NCBI RefSeq assembly: GCF_004379255.2 | Contig: NC_056051.1 | Location: forward strand, 24,731,267-24,795,266 | Direction: 5' to 3' | Source: Salvia splendens | Taxonomy: Eukaryota > Streptophyta > Magnoliopsida > Lamiales > Lamiaceae | DNA length: 64,000 nucleotides | Part shown: one piece after another, positions 46,901 through 57,377 of the stretch | Layout: each line of letters opens with the position of its first letter | Position numbering within the stretch: the stretch's first letter is position 1 | The notes under the pieces: generated by a model | Seen by the model: the letters and a program-made list of their open reading frames with translations, nothing else | Told to the model about the DNA's origin: nothing | The model's database searches: none | Program-made: the position numbers and the translations under genes

Positions 46901-49900
46901 AGCTTGATGCCGACCTGAGAGCAGAGCTTGATTGGTTGGCTTTTACCGAGCTGTAGGCTGAGGCCGAACTCTTTGGTAATGCCGAACTCCTCCGAACTCT
47001 TTGGTAATGCCGAACTCATACTCTTCCTTGGGCTTTGGGCTGATGGGCCGTCACTGCTGTTGGGCTTGTTTAGTTCGTACCCCATCACTACCCCCCCCCG
47101 AAAGACGAAGTGAATCACTTCGGCGAAGCGAGTCACTTCGGCATTCTGGATAAAGGTACGGGGGAGGCTGACGTCAGGGGACGTGCCTTGCATGTGACTG
47201 CATTAAATGCGACAGTAAAATCCGGCCGTTGAATCCTGAAAAGGTGGGATTCGAAACGGTGCGACGATTTTGAAATCTTCGCCGAATCTGATAAATATGC
47301 TCTTTCTTCCTCATTTGAACACCTTTGCTGTTGCGTCTTCTATACTCTCTCTTTCTCGAGAAATTTTCTTCCGCTTTCAAGAGCTTCTTCAGACTTTCTT
47401 CACTTTCAAAAAGTAAGAAAAATGTCTTCTTCTTCTTCTTCGGTGTCGGGTAGCGGTAGGAAAGGGGATAAGGGGTCTTCTAGCCGGAAAGAATCCGGGG
47501 AGAAGACCGTAGAGTATTTTCACAGTATCTTGAGTAAGGATACTGTGATATCCCTTCACGAGAAATATTTTTTACCTGGGGGGAAGGCGGTGGTTCCCGA
47601 CGATGATCATAGGGCTAACGACCCGCCGGAGGGTTATGCCACCGTTTACGAAGCCTGCTTAGAATGCGGGCTTCGTTTTCCTCTTCCCCCACCTTTTGTA
47701 GAGCTTCTTGATTTTTTTCAACTCCCTTTAGGTCAGGTGACTCCGAACTCTTGGAGGCACTTATCGGCTTTTGCTGCCGAACTGCGTAGGCTAGATAAGG
47801 ATCTGTCTCTGAGGGCAATCCTTAATTTTTTCCAGTTTAAAAGGAAGGGATCTTGGTTTTACTTGATCCCCTTACAGCCTTTTAGGGCCTTCTGCAAAAC
47901 CAAGTGGCCGAAATGGCAAAACCGTTTCTTTTTTTATAATAGGACTTCGGCTCCGGGCTTTCCTTGGAGAAGGCCGAAGTCCGTGATTCCCCATCCTCGG
48001 TTAGAACCGTTGGCCGAGCTCGAGGGCGAGCTCAATAAGATTCCTATGATTAGGAAACAGTATTCGGAAACTGAGCTCGTCAAGGGCGACCTCGTGTTCA
48101 ATATCTCGTCTTCGGACGAAGAGGCCGAGGGTGAGGATTTCTCTCTATCTTTATGCTCTACTGCTTTAACGAAGAAAACTAACCTTGTTTTCTTGCTTTT
48201 TGGCAGTGTTCATGCTGAATAAGGCTATCCGAAAGTCCTCCGAGCTTGAGGAGCCGGAGAAAGAGAAGGCTACCAGCTCGGCGCCTGATGCCGAGAAGAA
48301 TCCGAAGAGGCAAAAGACCTCTTCGGGTCCAAAGAAGCCGGAGTCGACTTCGGCAAGTAGGAAGGGGAGGACCCAGAAGCCCCCGAGAGCGCCAGAGAAA
48401 GACGTGGTCTTGGCGCCTCCTTCGGAGCATATCTGTGAGCCATTTTTATGGCCCACGGACTTCGCCGAGGTGAATTGTCTTCTTGATTCTTTGGCCTGGC
48501 TTCTGTCCTGTATTTTTGGTGCCCTCTGTTGACTTTTTTCCTTATCCATTTTCAGAGGAACGATATGCTCTCCAAGCTCGTCGCCGTCGAACTCTCCAAA
48601 GCGTCCAATGACTATGCCGAGATGCAGAGGAAGTTGGCGGCTGCTTGTCATCGGGCCGAACAGGCTGAGGCTAAATTTGAGAAGGCCAGAGCTGCTAGGA
48701 TTTCGGCCCAGGATGAAGCTCAGTTTGCCAAAAACCAGCTCGTCATCCAGCGAGAGCAGGCGAAGCGGAGCGATGCTGCTGCCGTGGTTGCCCAAGGGGA
48801 GGCTCTCCGTGTTTACACGGAGAAACTCTTTTTGAGCAGCCAGTTCTCGGCCTTTGTCGGTAGCCTGGTAAGGCTAATTGCCGATAAGGGCGAGCAGGGG
48901 GCCGATGTCGTGCTGCCTCTGTACAGCCGAGAGATAGCAGCTCGGCTTCAGAATCTGCCGCTCCTTGAGGAGCTCGCTTCATCCTCGGTCCTGCTTTCTG
49001 CAGACCGAGTCCGGAGTTGTCGAGCTGATCGGGACGAGAACCTGGAGGCTATCTTTGCCTCCGTGGGACCCGTTTCACCCGCTTCGACTTACAACGGAGA
49101 GGGTGAGGCCGAGCCGCTGGAGCGGGAGGCCGAAGTCGAGCGAGTCGGGCATCCGGAGAAGGAAGCCGATCAGGAGACGCAGCAGATCGGCTACGGTGGC
49201 GCCGAGCAGGCTGAGGAGAGCAAGGAGGCAGAGGCTGAAGCTGAAGCAGATAAGGAGAAGGAAGCTGAACCTCACCGAGAAGGTGGAGACGAAGCTAGCG
49301 AAGTATGATTTCGTCTCCCTTCTCTTAGTTTAGTTTCTTCCTTTATGTAAAATGGCCTTGAAGCCCTCCTTGTATAGAAAAATTTTTTTTCTTATGAATG
49401 AAAAAATTCTTCTTTCTGCTCTTGTGTCTTCGTATAGCCTTTCGTACTCTCTTACTCCTGTTGTGGTTTACTACCTGCTCGGTAAGCTGAAATGCCGAAC
49501 TGACGTAGCTGCTTTGTATTCTTAACTCTCAAGGAGCTGGAGGTACTTCACTGGAAGCGGCTGTACTCTTCGGCTTTAGACGAAGCTGAGAAAAGAGCTA
49601 TAGCCGATCAGACGAAGAATGACGAGCTTCTGGCTCGTTTAGTGAAGCTGGATGCCGATAATAAGGACTTAGAGTCCGATAAGAATGATCTGGAGGCCGA
49701 GCTGAACACGACCATTGCTGAGAGGACTGCGTACGAGGATTACATCCGTGTGCGCGGGGGAATGACCATATCAGATGTTCAGAGTCGAGTTGACGAACTG
49801 TGGGAGGAATATAATGTACTCCGGAGGAACAATGCGCTGGAGAGCTCGGCTTGCCAACAAGTCGTGACATCATTGCGGCGCTGGGCTTCTCGGTACAACA

Positions 49901-52900
49901 TTGTTCTTTCTCGGCGCCCCTCCATAGAAAGATTCCTTCGGCATATCGTGCCAACAGATGCTCGCACTCCAGATCAAACCTTTGATTCACTTGCTCAAAA
50001 CCGTACTCCAAGTCAGCAACGAACTCTGGAACAGCCGGAAACGTCAAGACGAGAACAGGCTGAAGTTCGTAGAGGAGCTGTGATTATGAGTGAGCAAGAT
50101 CAACAAATGCTTCGTGAAGAGACTCTTCGCCGCCGAGGTGCTAGGGCTTCCCGGGCTCAGAGAAGAGGTGGCAGGTCGATTAGAGCATCTCGTCGACCTG
50201 CTTATTCTGCAGCTGCCTGGAACGCCCGAACTCAGCTTCACGAGGATTTTGTGAATAGATGGCTCAACTTTAGCAACCCTGGACAGTAGAATAGTCCTTT
50301 GTAATAGCGTAACGCCATCTTGTAGGGTAGCGGAGTTGTGTGCCGAACAAGATTTGAAAATGAAATTTTGTTTTTGTTTTCGCTTCTAACACTGTGTATT
50401 TACAGCTTAGCGAAAAAAATTTCATCGTACTTGTCCTCGGTCTTATGAAGTAAACTTCTTTGACCGGACTTGTCTTTGGTCTGATGAAATAAACATCTTT
50501 GACCGGACTCGTCTTTGGTCTGATGAAATAAACATCTTTGACCGGACTCGTCTTTGGTCTGATGAAATAAACATCTTTGACCGGACTCGTCTTTGGTCTG
50601 ATGAAATAAACATCTTTGACCGGACTCGTCTTTGGTCTGATGAAATAAACATCTTTGACCGGACTGTCTCTGGTCTGATGAAATAAACATCTTTGACCGG
50701 ACTCGTCTTTGGTCTGATGAAATAAACATCTTTGACCGGACTCGTCTTTGGTCTGATGAAATAAACATCTTTGACCGGACTCGTCTTTGGTCTGATGAAA
50801 TAAACATCTTTGACCGGACTCGTCTTTGGTCTGATGAAATAAACATCTTTGACCGGACTCGTCTTTGGTCTGATGAAATAAACATCTTTGACCGAACTCG
50901 TCTTTGGTCTGATGAAATAAACATCTTTGACCGAACTCGTCTTTGGTCTGATGAAATAAACATCTTTGACCGGACTCGTCTTTGGTCTGTGTTCTAATTT
51001 GGCGATTTTTGTCGCCGGGATCGAACTTTCCCTTGTCCTAATTCGGCGAGTTTTATCGCGTGGATCGGACTTTCCCAGTTAACCGAAGTGGTCTTATGCA
51101 GTAAACCTCTTTGACTAGACATGGTCGTCCTCGGTCTTATGAGGTAAACTGCTTTGACCGAACTTGGTCGTCCTAATTCGGCGAGTTTTATCGCGTGGAT
51201 TGGACTTTCCCTTGTCCTAATTCAGGCAAGTTTTATCGCGAGAATCGGACTTTTGTTGCAGTTCGTTTCAGACGAAGTGCTTGATTCTTAAGCAGAATTG
51301 TGGTCTTGTATCCTCTTTAGAAGCTTTGACACACAATCGTGGGCTTGTTGCAGCTCGTTTCAGACGAACTGCTTGTTTAAGCTGAATTGTGGTCTTGTAT
51401 CCTCTTTAGAAGCTTTGACGCACAATCGTTGGCTTGTTGCAGCTCGTTTCGGACGAACTGCTTGTTTAAGCTGAATTGTGGTCTTGTATCCTCTTTAGAA
51501 GCTTTGACGCACAATCGTTGGCTTGTTGCAGCTCGTTTCGGACGAACCGCTTGTTTAAGCTGAATTGTGGTCTTGTATCTTCTGTAGAAGCTTTGACTCA
51601 CAATCGTTTAGCTTGAATATGTTCTAAGAAGGGGATCAGCCTTCGAAGAACAAGATACCTCAGTAACATTTGTAAGAGACGACACGCACATAGACAAGGC
51701 ATATAGACAAATAAAAAGCACATAGAGACGAACAAAAACCAAGCAAACCAAAGAAAGCACATTGACCGGACTGTCTCTTACAAATGGAACTTTTTGAGGT
51801 TGGAAACGTACCATGTTCGGGGTACTTGTGCTCTTGACACGAGTCAATTTGTAAGACCCTTTGCCGAGGACTTCTGACACCCGATATGGAACTTCCCATG
51901 TGGGTTCGAGTTCGCCCAGCTTTTCTGCTCGGCTTACTTCGTTGTTTCTCAAGATGAGATCTCCCACTTGAAATTGCAGCTTTTTCACCCTTTGGTTATA
52001 ATACCGGGCTACTTGCTCCTTGTACTTGGCTGCTTTTATGCAGGCCAATTCTCTTCTTTCTTCGGCCAGATGTAGTTCGGCTCTTAGTCCGTCACCATTC
52101 ATTTCTGAGGAGAAATTGAGTTCGGGGACTGGATATGCCGATCTCAACCGGAATCACGGCTTCAGTGCCGTACACCATCGAGTTCGGCTCCGGTGTGACT
52201 TCGGTCATTTCGCCGGCCTCTGATTCCGGCTGCTGTGATTGCTATGCTTGATGGTGCCGAACTGATTGCTCGGCACTTTTAAGCGCAATCTGCGAACACA
52301 CTTGCTCTTTTTCGATCACCTCGGATGACCGCTATCTCTCCTTTAGTGGAGAAGGTGTCCGGCGAGGATGCCTCTGATCGCTATGACCGGGCTTCTTTTT
52401 GTCTTCTCTAGATGAGCTGTCTAAAAGACCGTTTTCGACGGTCTGCCTCATCGGCACGAGAAAACTTGTCCGCAATGTCCCACATCTCTTGAGCTGTTTG
52501 CGGACCGCACTCCACGAGCTTTCTGTAGAGAGCTCCGGGCAGGATTCCATTTTGGAATGCCGAAATGACAAGTAGATCATTGAGATTATCTACCTGTAGG
52601 CATTCCTTATGGAATCTCGTCAGGAAGTCGCTGATCTTTTCGTCGCGACCTTGACGTATAGAAAGCAGCTGAGCCGAAGTATTTCGGGCTTCCGCTTTCT
52701 GAAAGAACCTCCTGTGGAAAGCATCCATCAGATCTCGGTAGGATCTAATGCTGCCTTGAGGAAGGCTGTCGAACCACCTTCTGGCGTTCCCGATGAGCAG
52801 CTCGGGGAACAGCTTGCACATATGGACCTCATTGAGACCTTGGTTCGCCATATTATACTGATAGCGTCCCAGGAAGTCATGAGGATCCACGAGTCCGTCA

Positions 52901-55900
52901 TAGGTTATCGACGGAGTTCGGTAGTTCTGTGGAAGGGGAGTTCGGGTAATATCGTCCGAGAACGGAGTCCTCAATGCTCCGTACATGGCGAACCCGACAT
53001 TTCTTCGGTATGGAGGAGATGGAGTTCTCCTGTGATTCCGGTACCGAGGATTCTTTCTTCTGGAAGACATGACACTACTGCGGTAGTGACTGTCTCGTAT
53101 GGAGGGAGAGGGAGAATCCGCCGTTTTTGTCCCCGGCTGCTTTTGGCTTTTTTGCAGGAAGGTTAAGAATTCCTCCTGCTTTTCCGCCAAAAACAGCTTG
53201 ACAGCCTCGTTCAAATCGGGCTGCTGGGAAGACTCGGTGTGACGGCTTTTGGAGCGGCTTGTTCCTCCACCATGAGAACTGGTGGTGGATTTATCCCTAG
53301 GCTGTTTTCCCGACCTATGGGATGGATTGGCTTCCTCCTGGTTCTCACGGGCAGGAATACGGGTACTCTGCGATCTGGTATGCATTTTTTGGGTGGAAAA
53401 AATGGATCAAAAATTCGCTTTATCACAAATTTTGTTCTCTGTTTCCCACAGACGGCGCCAGTGATGAGTCCGCGAATTTTTGATGATGATAAATGCTCGT
53501 AAAAATAAATTACGACACAGAGAATTTTACGTGGTTCGATTTACTGAGGTAAATCTACGTCCACGGGGAGAAATGAGGGCAGGTTTGTATTGCTTGATCT
53601 GCGAATTACAGCTTACAACACAGACTTGCTATATGATTATTTCTCTAGAGTGATTCCAACCCTTTTCTATCAGATCTAAGTTCTATTTATACGTTGAACT
53701 AAGATCGTGGCTTACATCATCACTCTAGGTCGTGGAGGTCGTGTAGGTCATGGCCTAAGATCGTGGCCAGAGTTGACGCCACGTGGTAGTGGGTGTGTTG
53801 GAAGTTGTGGAAATCCTGCATGGGTCCACTAACTCCTTGTTCGGTCGAATACTGAGACCGAACTGCTTTGGTTGCCGATCTGAGAGTAGAGCTTGATGCC
53901 GACCTGAGAGCAGAGCTTGATTGGTTGGCTTTTACCGAGCTGTAGGCTGAGGCCGAACTCTTTGGTAATGCCGAACTCCTCCGAACTCTTTGGTAATGCC
54001 GAACTCATACTCTTCCTTGGGCTTTGGGCTGATGGGCCGTCACTGCTGTTGGGCTTGTTTAGTTCGTACCCCATCACGAAAATATTTATTGTTGGTTTAA
54101 TAAAATATTTGATATCTAACCCCTAATTTATTTTTGAAGTTTATGGAGTTTTAAAATTAGAGGAATAATAATATTTGAATTACAGAGTATAATAAGAAAA
54201 AGTATACTTAATGAAACAATATTGCTTTGACCATTACCAAAATGCATCATTTTGTACACGGATCATACAATAGAGATAATTTGAAACTTCGTAATTTAAT
54301 ATATCGTTTTAAAACCGTGTGAATTTGATCGATTTCGTGATATAAATTACTATTATCTCGAAATTACACAATATGTGATGGTGATTGATTATGCAGAGCA
54401 TGAGGAAACCAAAACTATTTTGGGTGTCAGCTGGAGCCCCTCTAGTCTGTGTAATAATTGCAACACTGCTGGTTTTTGCAATGAAAGCTCAAAATCATGG
54501 CATCACTATAGTAAGTATTCATGCACATTTTACATTTTATTTAAATAAAATAAAAACCTCGAATTCGCGGTATAGGTTCAGTGCAAGTGACTTATACGTA
54601 CGAATGAATTGTGTAGATTGGGAAGCTGCAAGAAGGGCTGAATCCTCCTTCGTGGAACATGTTGCGTTTGCACGGTAGCTACTTGCCCCTCGTGGCGAAA
54701 ACCGGCCTTGTCACCGGCATCATATCACTCACAGTAAGTGCCATGTTGTTATAACTTAAACTTTCAATATTAAAAATCAAATCTTGAAATGGGAGTGTGT
54801 GAAAACAGGAAGGGATTGCAGTTGGGAGAACTTTTGCTGCATTGAAGAACTATCAAGTTGATGGCAATAAAGAGATGATTGCTATTGGATTGATGAACAT
54901 AGTTGGCTCCTCCACTTCTTGCTATGTCACAACTGGTAATTCAATTAAATCCAATTTAGTTCAATCATCTTCAAATTGTGTACTAATTCATCAATCCAAC
55001 ATTTTCAATAGGTGCATTTTCGAGATCAGCAGTGAACCACAACGCGGGCTGCAAGAGCGCGGTGTCTAACATAGTCATGGCAGTGACAGTGATGGTGACA
55101 CTCCTCTTCCTCATGCCACTCTTCCAGTACACTCCCAATGTCATCTTGGGGGCCATCATCGTCACGGCTGTCATAGGCCTAATAGACGTCCCGGCTGCCT
55201 GTGAGATATGGAGGATCGACAAATTCGACTTCCTAGTCATGCTCTGTGCCTTCTTTGGAGTCCTCTTCATCTCTGTTGAGCAAGGCCTTGCCATAGCAGT
55301 TACTACTCAACTCTCTCACAACCATCATAAAATGTTTTTGAAATTTAACCAAATTGCAAAAAAACAATGACATGTGTAAGTGTAGGTTGGATTGTCCATC
55401 TTCAAGATTCTGATGCAGATCACAAGGCCTAAAACAATTATGCTGGGGAACATACCGGGCACGGATATATACCGCGATCTCCAGCATTACAAAGAAGCTC
55501 TCAACGTCCCCGGCTTCTTGATTCTCAGCATTGAAGCTCCTATAAATTTTGCCAACACAACTTACCTTAAAGAAAGGTTGCTTTTAACTCAAATTCAAAT
55601 GATCAAACATTTCATGACAAATTACATCACATTTCACCCTCATTTCTCAGGATCACAAGATGGATTCAAGACTATGAAGCAGAAAATGATGACTCCAAAA
55701 ACAAATCCCAACTCAAATTTGTGATTCTTGATTTATCAGCTGTGAGTGCATTAGACACAAATGGGGTCTCATTTTTCAAGGATTTGAGGATGGCATTGGA
55801 CAAGAAAAACTTGGAGGTGAGCAACATTTTTTGTGTCTATTGAAATTTGAGATGACTTAGTATAATTTTTGTGTAACTTTTGCTTTTTCTTGTACACAGC

Positions 55901-56058
55901 TTGTGTTGGTGAATCCATTAGGGGAGGTGATGGAGAAACTCCAGAGATCCGACGAGGCGAAAGAGTTGACAAGGCCTGATGGTCTGTTCTTGACAGTTGG
56001 GGAAGCAGTGGCTTCCCTTCTTTTATCAACCAAGAGCAATTCATCCAATTGTGTATGA
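43990..56058 (+). CDS. SULTR3;3: Sulfate transporter family protein, SULTR3;3-like
   Basis: Eleven exons: 43990-44326, 44879-45086, 45243-45414, 46029-46094, 54397-54510, 54617-54733, 54809-54935, 55012-55298, 55386-55576, 55651-55816 and 55900-56058. They join without a stop into 647 residues, the family length. SLC26/SULTR proteins are multi-pass H+-coupled anion carriers; group 3 members act in plastid sulfate or in phosphate/sulfate allocation. Visible blocks are DDPLRQFKGQ, SGLTIASLAIPQGISYAKLA, YSSFVPPLIYAVLGSSRDLA, LGFIIDFLSKATLIGFMAGA, GLNPPSWNMLRLHG, YVTTGAFSRSAVNHNAG and NIPGTDIYRDL. A STAS domain ends the protein (FVILDLSAVSALDTNGVSFF to VNPLGEVMEKLQRSD). Exon 8 uses the weak donor GCA|GTTACT. 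Intron 4 is 8.3 kb because an LTR retroelement sits in it. The wording is closest to SULTR3;3. Confidence 0.95.
46473..47087 (-). repeat. 3' LTR of the gypsy element
   Basis: By eye it differs from the other LTR at one base only (46780 T against 53769 A), so the insertion is very recent. On the sense strand it contains TATAAATA near 46695. Confidence 0.95.
47422..50289 (+). CDS. Antisense retroelement gene: 'putative gypsy-type transposon' (Transposase_28-like) coiled-coil protein
   Basis: This gene runs opposite to gag-pol. Exons 47422-48130, 48207-48469 and 48556-49302 join in phase; a further exon 49534-50289 can follow in frame, giving 824 residues. Without it, translation ends at 49308. 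The N-terminus is Ser-rich. Residues about 70-200 (FPLPPPFVELLDFFQLPLGQ, NSWRHLSAFAAELRRL, NFFQFKRKGSWFYLIPLQ) match the plant 'putative gypsy-type transposon' domain found in antisense frames of some gypsy elements. A Lys/Pro-rich nuclear-localisation-like stretch follows, then Ala/Glu/Lys/Arg-rich coiled coil and an acidic tail. Function is unknown. It lies on the same strand as SULTR3;3. Other antisense retroelement genes of this sort are known; whether this one is expressed is inference. Confidence 0.75.
50443..50990 (-). repeat. 39-base minisatellite in the retroelement
   Basis: About 14 tandem copies of a 39-base unit containing GATGAAATAAACATCTTTGA and CCGGACTCGTCTTTGGTCT are nearly identical. 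One copy is 37 bases. On the minus strand the unit is 13 codons (MFISSDQRRVRSK), so a repetitive frame stays open, but it has no other coding signs. Confidence 0.95.
51255..51612 (-). repeat. 89-base minisatellite in the retroelement
   Basis: Four copies begin GTTGCAG(T/C)TCGTTTC at 51255, 51347, 51436 and 51525. They share GCTGAATTGTGGTCTTGTAT and GAAGCTTTGAC. Irregular GGCGAGTTTTATCGCG repeats fill 51000-51250 next to it. Confidence 0.9.
51608..52215 (-). pseudogene. Integrase C-terminal remnant of gypsy pol
   Basis: On the minus strand, MVYGTEAVIPVEIG in one frame continues after a one-base shift as PELNFSSEMNGDGL, then AEERRELACIKAAKYKEQVA, YYNQRVKKLQFQVGDLILR, LGELEPTWEVPYRV, GSYKLTRV and a short end. 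This is the GPY/F-type C-terminus of a Ty3/gypsy integrase. It follows gag almost directly, so the middle of pol has been deleted. Confidence 0.85.
52408..53385 (-). CDS. gag: Retrotransposon Gag polyprotein (gypsy type)
   Basis: An open frame of 325 residues begins 58 bases inside the primer binding site. The N-terminus is basic and Ser/Arg-rich. The Retrotrans_gag-like capsid region (about residues 150-300) has GLVDPHDFLGRYQYNMANQG, MCKLFPELLIGNARRWFDSL, SYRDLMDAFHRRFFQ, LLSIRQGRDEKISDFLTRF and ECGPQTAQEMWDIADKFSRA. No CCHC zinc knuckle is seen before the stop, so the nucleocapsid part is missing or out of frame. Confidence 0.9.
   Translation of the reverse strand: MHTRSQSTRIPARENQEEANPSHRSGKQPRDKSTTSSHGGGTSRSKSRHTESSQQPDLNEAVKLFLAEKQEEFLTFLQKSQKQPGTKTADSPSPSIRDSHYRSSVMSSRRKNPRYRNHRRTPSPPYRRNVGFAMYGALRTPFSDDITRTPLPQNYRTPSITYDGLVDPHDFLGRYQYNMANQGLNEVHMCKLFPELLIGNARRWFDSLPQGSIRSYRDLMDAFHRRFFQKAEARNTSAQLLSIRQGRDEKISDFLTRFHKECLQVDNLNDLLVISAFQNGILPGALYRKLVECGPQTAQEMWDIADKFSRADEADRRKRSFRQLI
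53443..53460 (-). other. Primer binding site of the gypsy element
   Basis: On the minus strand TGGCGCCGTCTGTGGGAA starts one base after the 5' LTR. The tRNA identity was not assigned. Confidence 0.8.
53462..54076 (-). repeat. 5' LTR of the gypsy element
   Basis: 615 bases, matching 46473-47087 except at one position. This is the promoter LTR for gag on the minus strand, pointing against SULTR transcription. Confidence 0.95.
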
Positions 56059-57377
56059 TTTTTATCATCAGACTTGAGAGGCCAATGCATTATAAATCTC
56101 TTCTTTCCCTCTGTTTTTCAATGTAGCATTTATGTTGCCATCTTCTCTTATTGAAGGCAGAATTCCACAGCCAATCAACCATGTGTCTAGTTTGACATAA
56201 GTTGGGCTCTTTACCTATCTATATTTGTTAATATAATGTTTCATAGTAAAATGTTTTGATGCATGGGCTAAGCCCAAATTAAGTTGGGCCAAGAGGCCCA
56301 ATTTCAGCCCTTCCAAAAAAAGTTTTTGTTTTCATATTTTTTTGGGAATTTTTTGATTTAGAAGATAAGTATTTCAATATCTTGATGAGAATAAATCTAA
56401 AACAACACATTCAATTCAAAATTGGGTTTTACTTGTATGGAGATATATTATAAAATTAGTGGAGCTTTATCTCAATAAAATGTCAAAGGAGAAAAAAGAA
56501 GACTTTTCAGATATGGCACCTGAAGAAGACTATCATAAATTTTTTACTTTTATACATTACTATTTAAATAAAAAATACTAATAACCTTATCTAAAGTAAT
56601 TACAGCTAATAAATAGAGTACAATGCAACTGAACAGAAATTCCATCAGTATAAAGATTCTTCATTCCATTAACTTTTCAAATGTCAACGCCACCCTTTTC
56701 CCCCACCACCACTTTTCACCTTTATTTATTCCACTTCAAACCCAATCTTTAAATACACCAATACATTCAACTGCAACTTGCAATTTTAATTAGACTATTT
56801 AATTTTATTTTTTAATCCTTTCCATTTTTTCATCACAATTTTGATGTTGATATTCAATTTCTATAAAACCCATAGGAAATGTGAGATTCCCACCAAACAA
56901 TTAATAGTATTAAAATAATAATTATTATATATGTATATAAAGTGACTATAAATAAGAATCATAGTATCAATTTTTTGAGGGGAAATGGCTCTTGAAATTT
57001 AATATTAACAGTGGGAATGAATGGTTGAAAATCAGCAATTATGAAGTAGACATTAATGAATGAGTTAAAGGATAAGATTAGATTATATCGGCTGCTCATC
57101 ACCGTATCTTTCTTCCACTAAATAATTAGTAATAATAATATTGAAGATAATTAATTATAAAAAAAACTTTCAAGAATTAGATGCGCACGAAAAAGTCTCT
57201 CTGTTCACAACGTACTCCACGTCATCATCAGCTCATTCTTACACATTCAAAACAGTAGAAATGAGGGTGTTTGACTTTCTGCTAAAGTGATATTCTGATA
57301 GTGATCTGTATTTTTCCAGAGATTCTCTCTCTCAAATTTGGAGACACAGGTGAAATTCAGCTAAGGAGAGAGAAACA
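56059..57377. other. Intergenic between SULTR3;3-like and Nudix genes
   Basis: SULTR 3' region and AT-rich promoter of the Nudix gene. No other gene or transposon with clear ends seen. Confidence 0.5.

Larger units (their letters stand above)
46473..54076 (-). mobile_element. Ty3/gypsy-type LTR retrotransposon, internally deleted, in SULTR intron 4
   Basis: The 615-base LTRs (46473-47087 and 53462-54076) begin TG and end CA. The flanks are TGAAA and CGAAA, a 5-base duplication with one mismatch. The element runs on the minus strand: a primer binding site (TGGCGCCGTCTGTGGGAA) adjoins the right LTR and a G9 polypurine tract adjoins the left LTR. Gag and an integrase C-terminal fragment remain; protease, RT, RNase H and most of integrase are missing. 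It also carries a plus-strand multi-exon gene and two minisatellites. It cannot move by itself. Confidence 0.95.

Noticed and set aside
46840..47193. Identical Ser-rich frames in both LTRs (also 53829-54077)
   Set aside because: They fall in the LTR, have no domain, and are open by chance.
49309..49533. Poly(A)-signal-like AT stretch as proof that the antisense gene ends at 49308
   Set aside because: Not decisive: a GAA|GTATGA donor and a CTCAAG|GAG acceptor allow an in-frame continuation to 50289, so both ends are left open.
50400..50963. 187-residue repetitive frame (MFISSDQRRVRSK units) as a repeat protein
   Set aside because: The unit is 39 bases, a multiple of three, so one frame stays open automatically. 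A 37-base copy breaks the register, and there is no start context or homology.
50443..50990. Repeat array considered as CRISPR-like
   Set aside because: Units are contiguous without unique spacers, and the DNA is a plant retroelement; it is a minisatellite.
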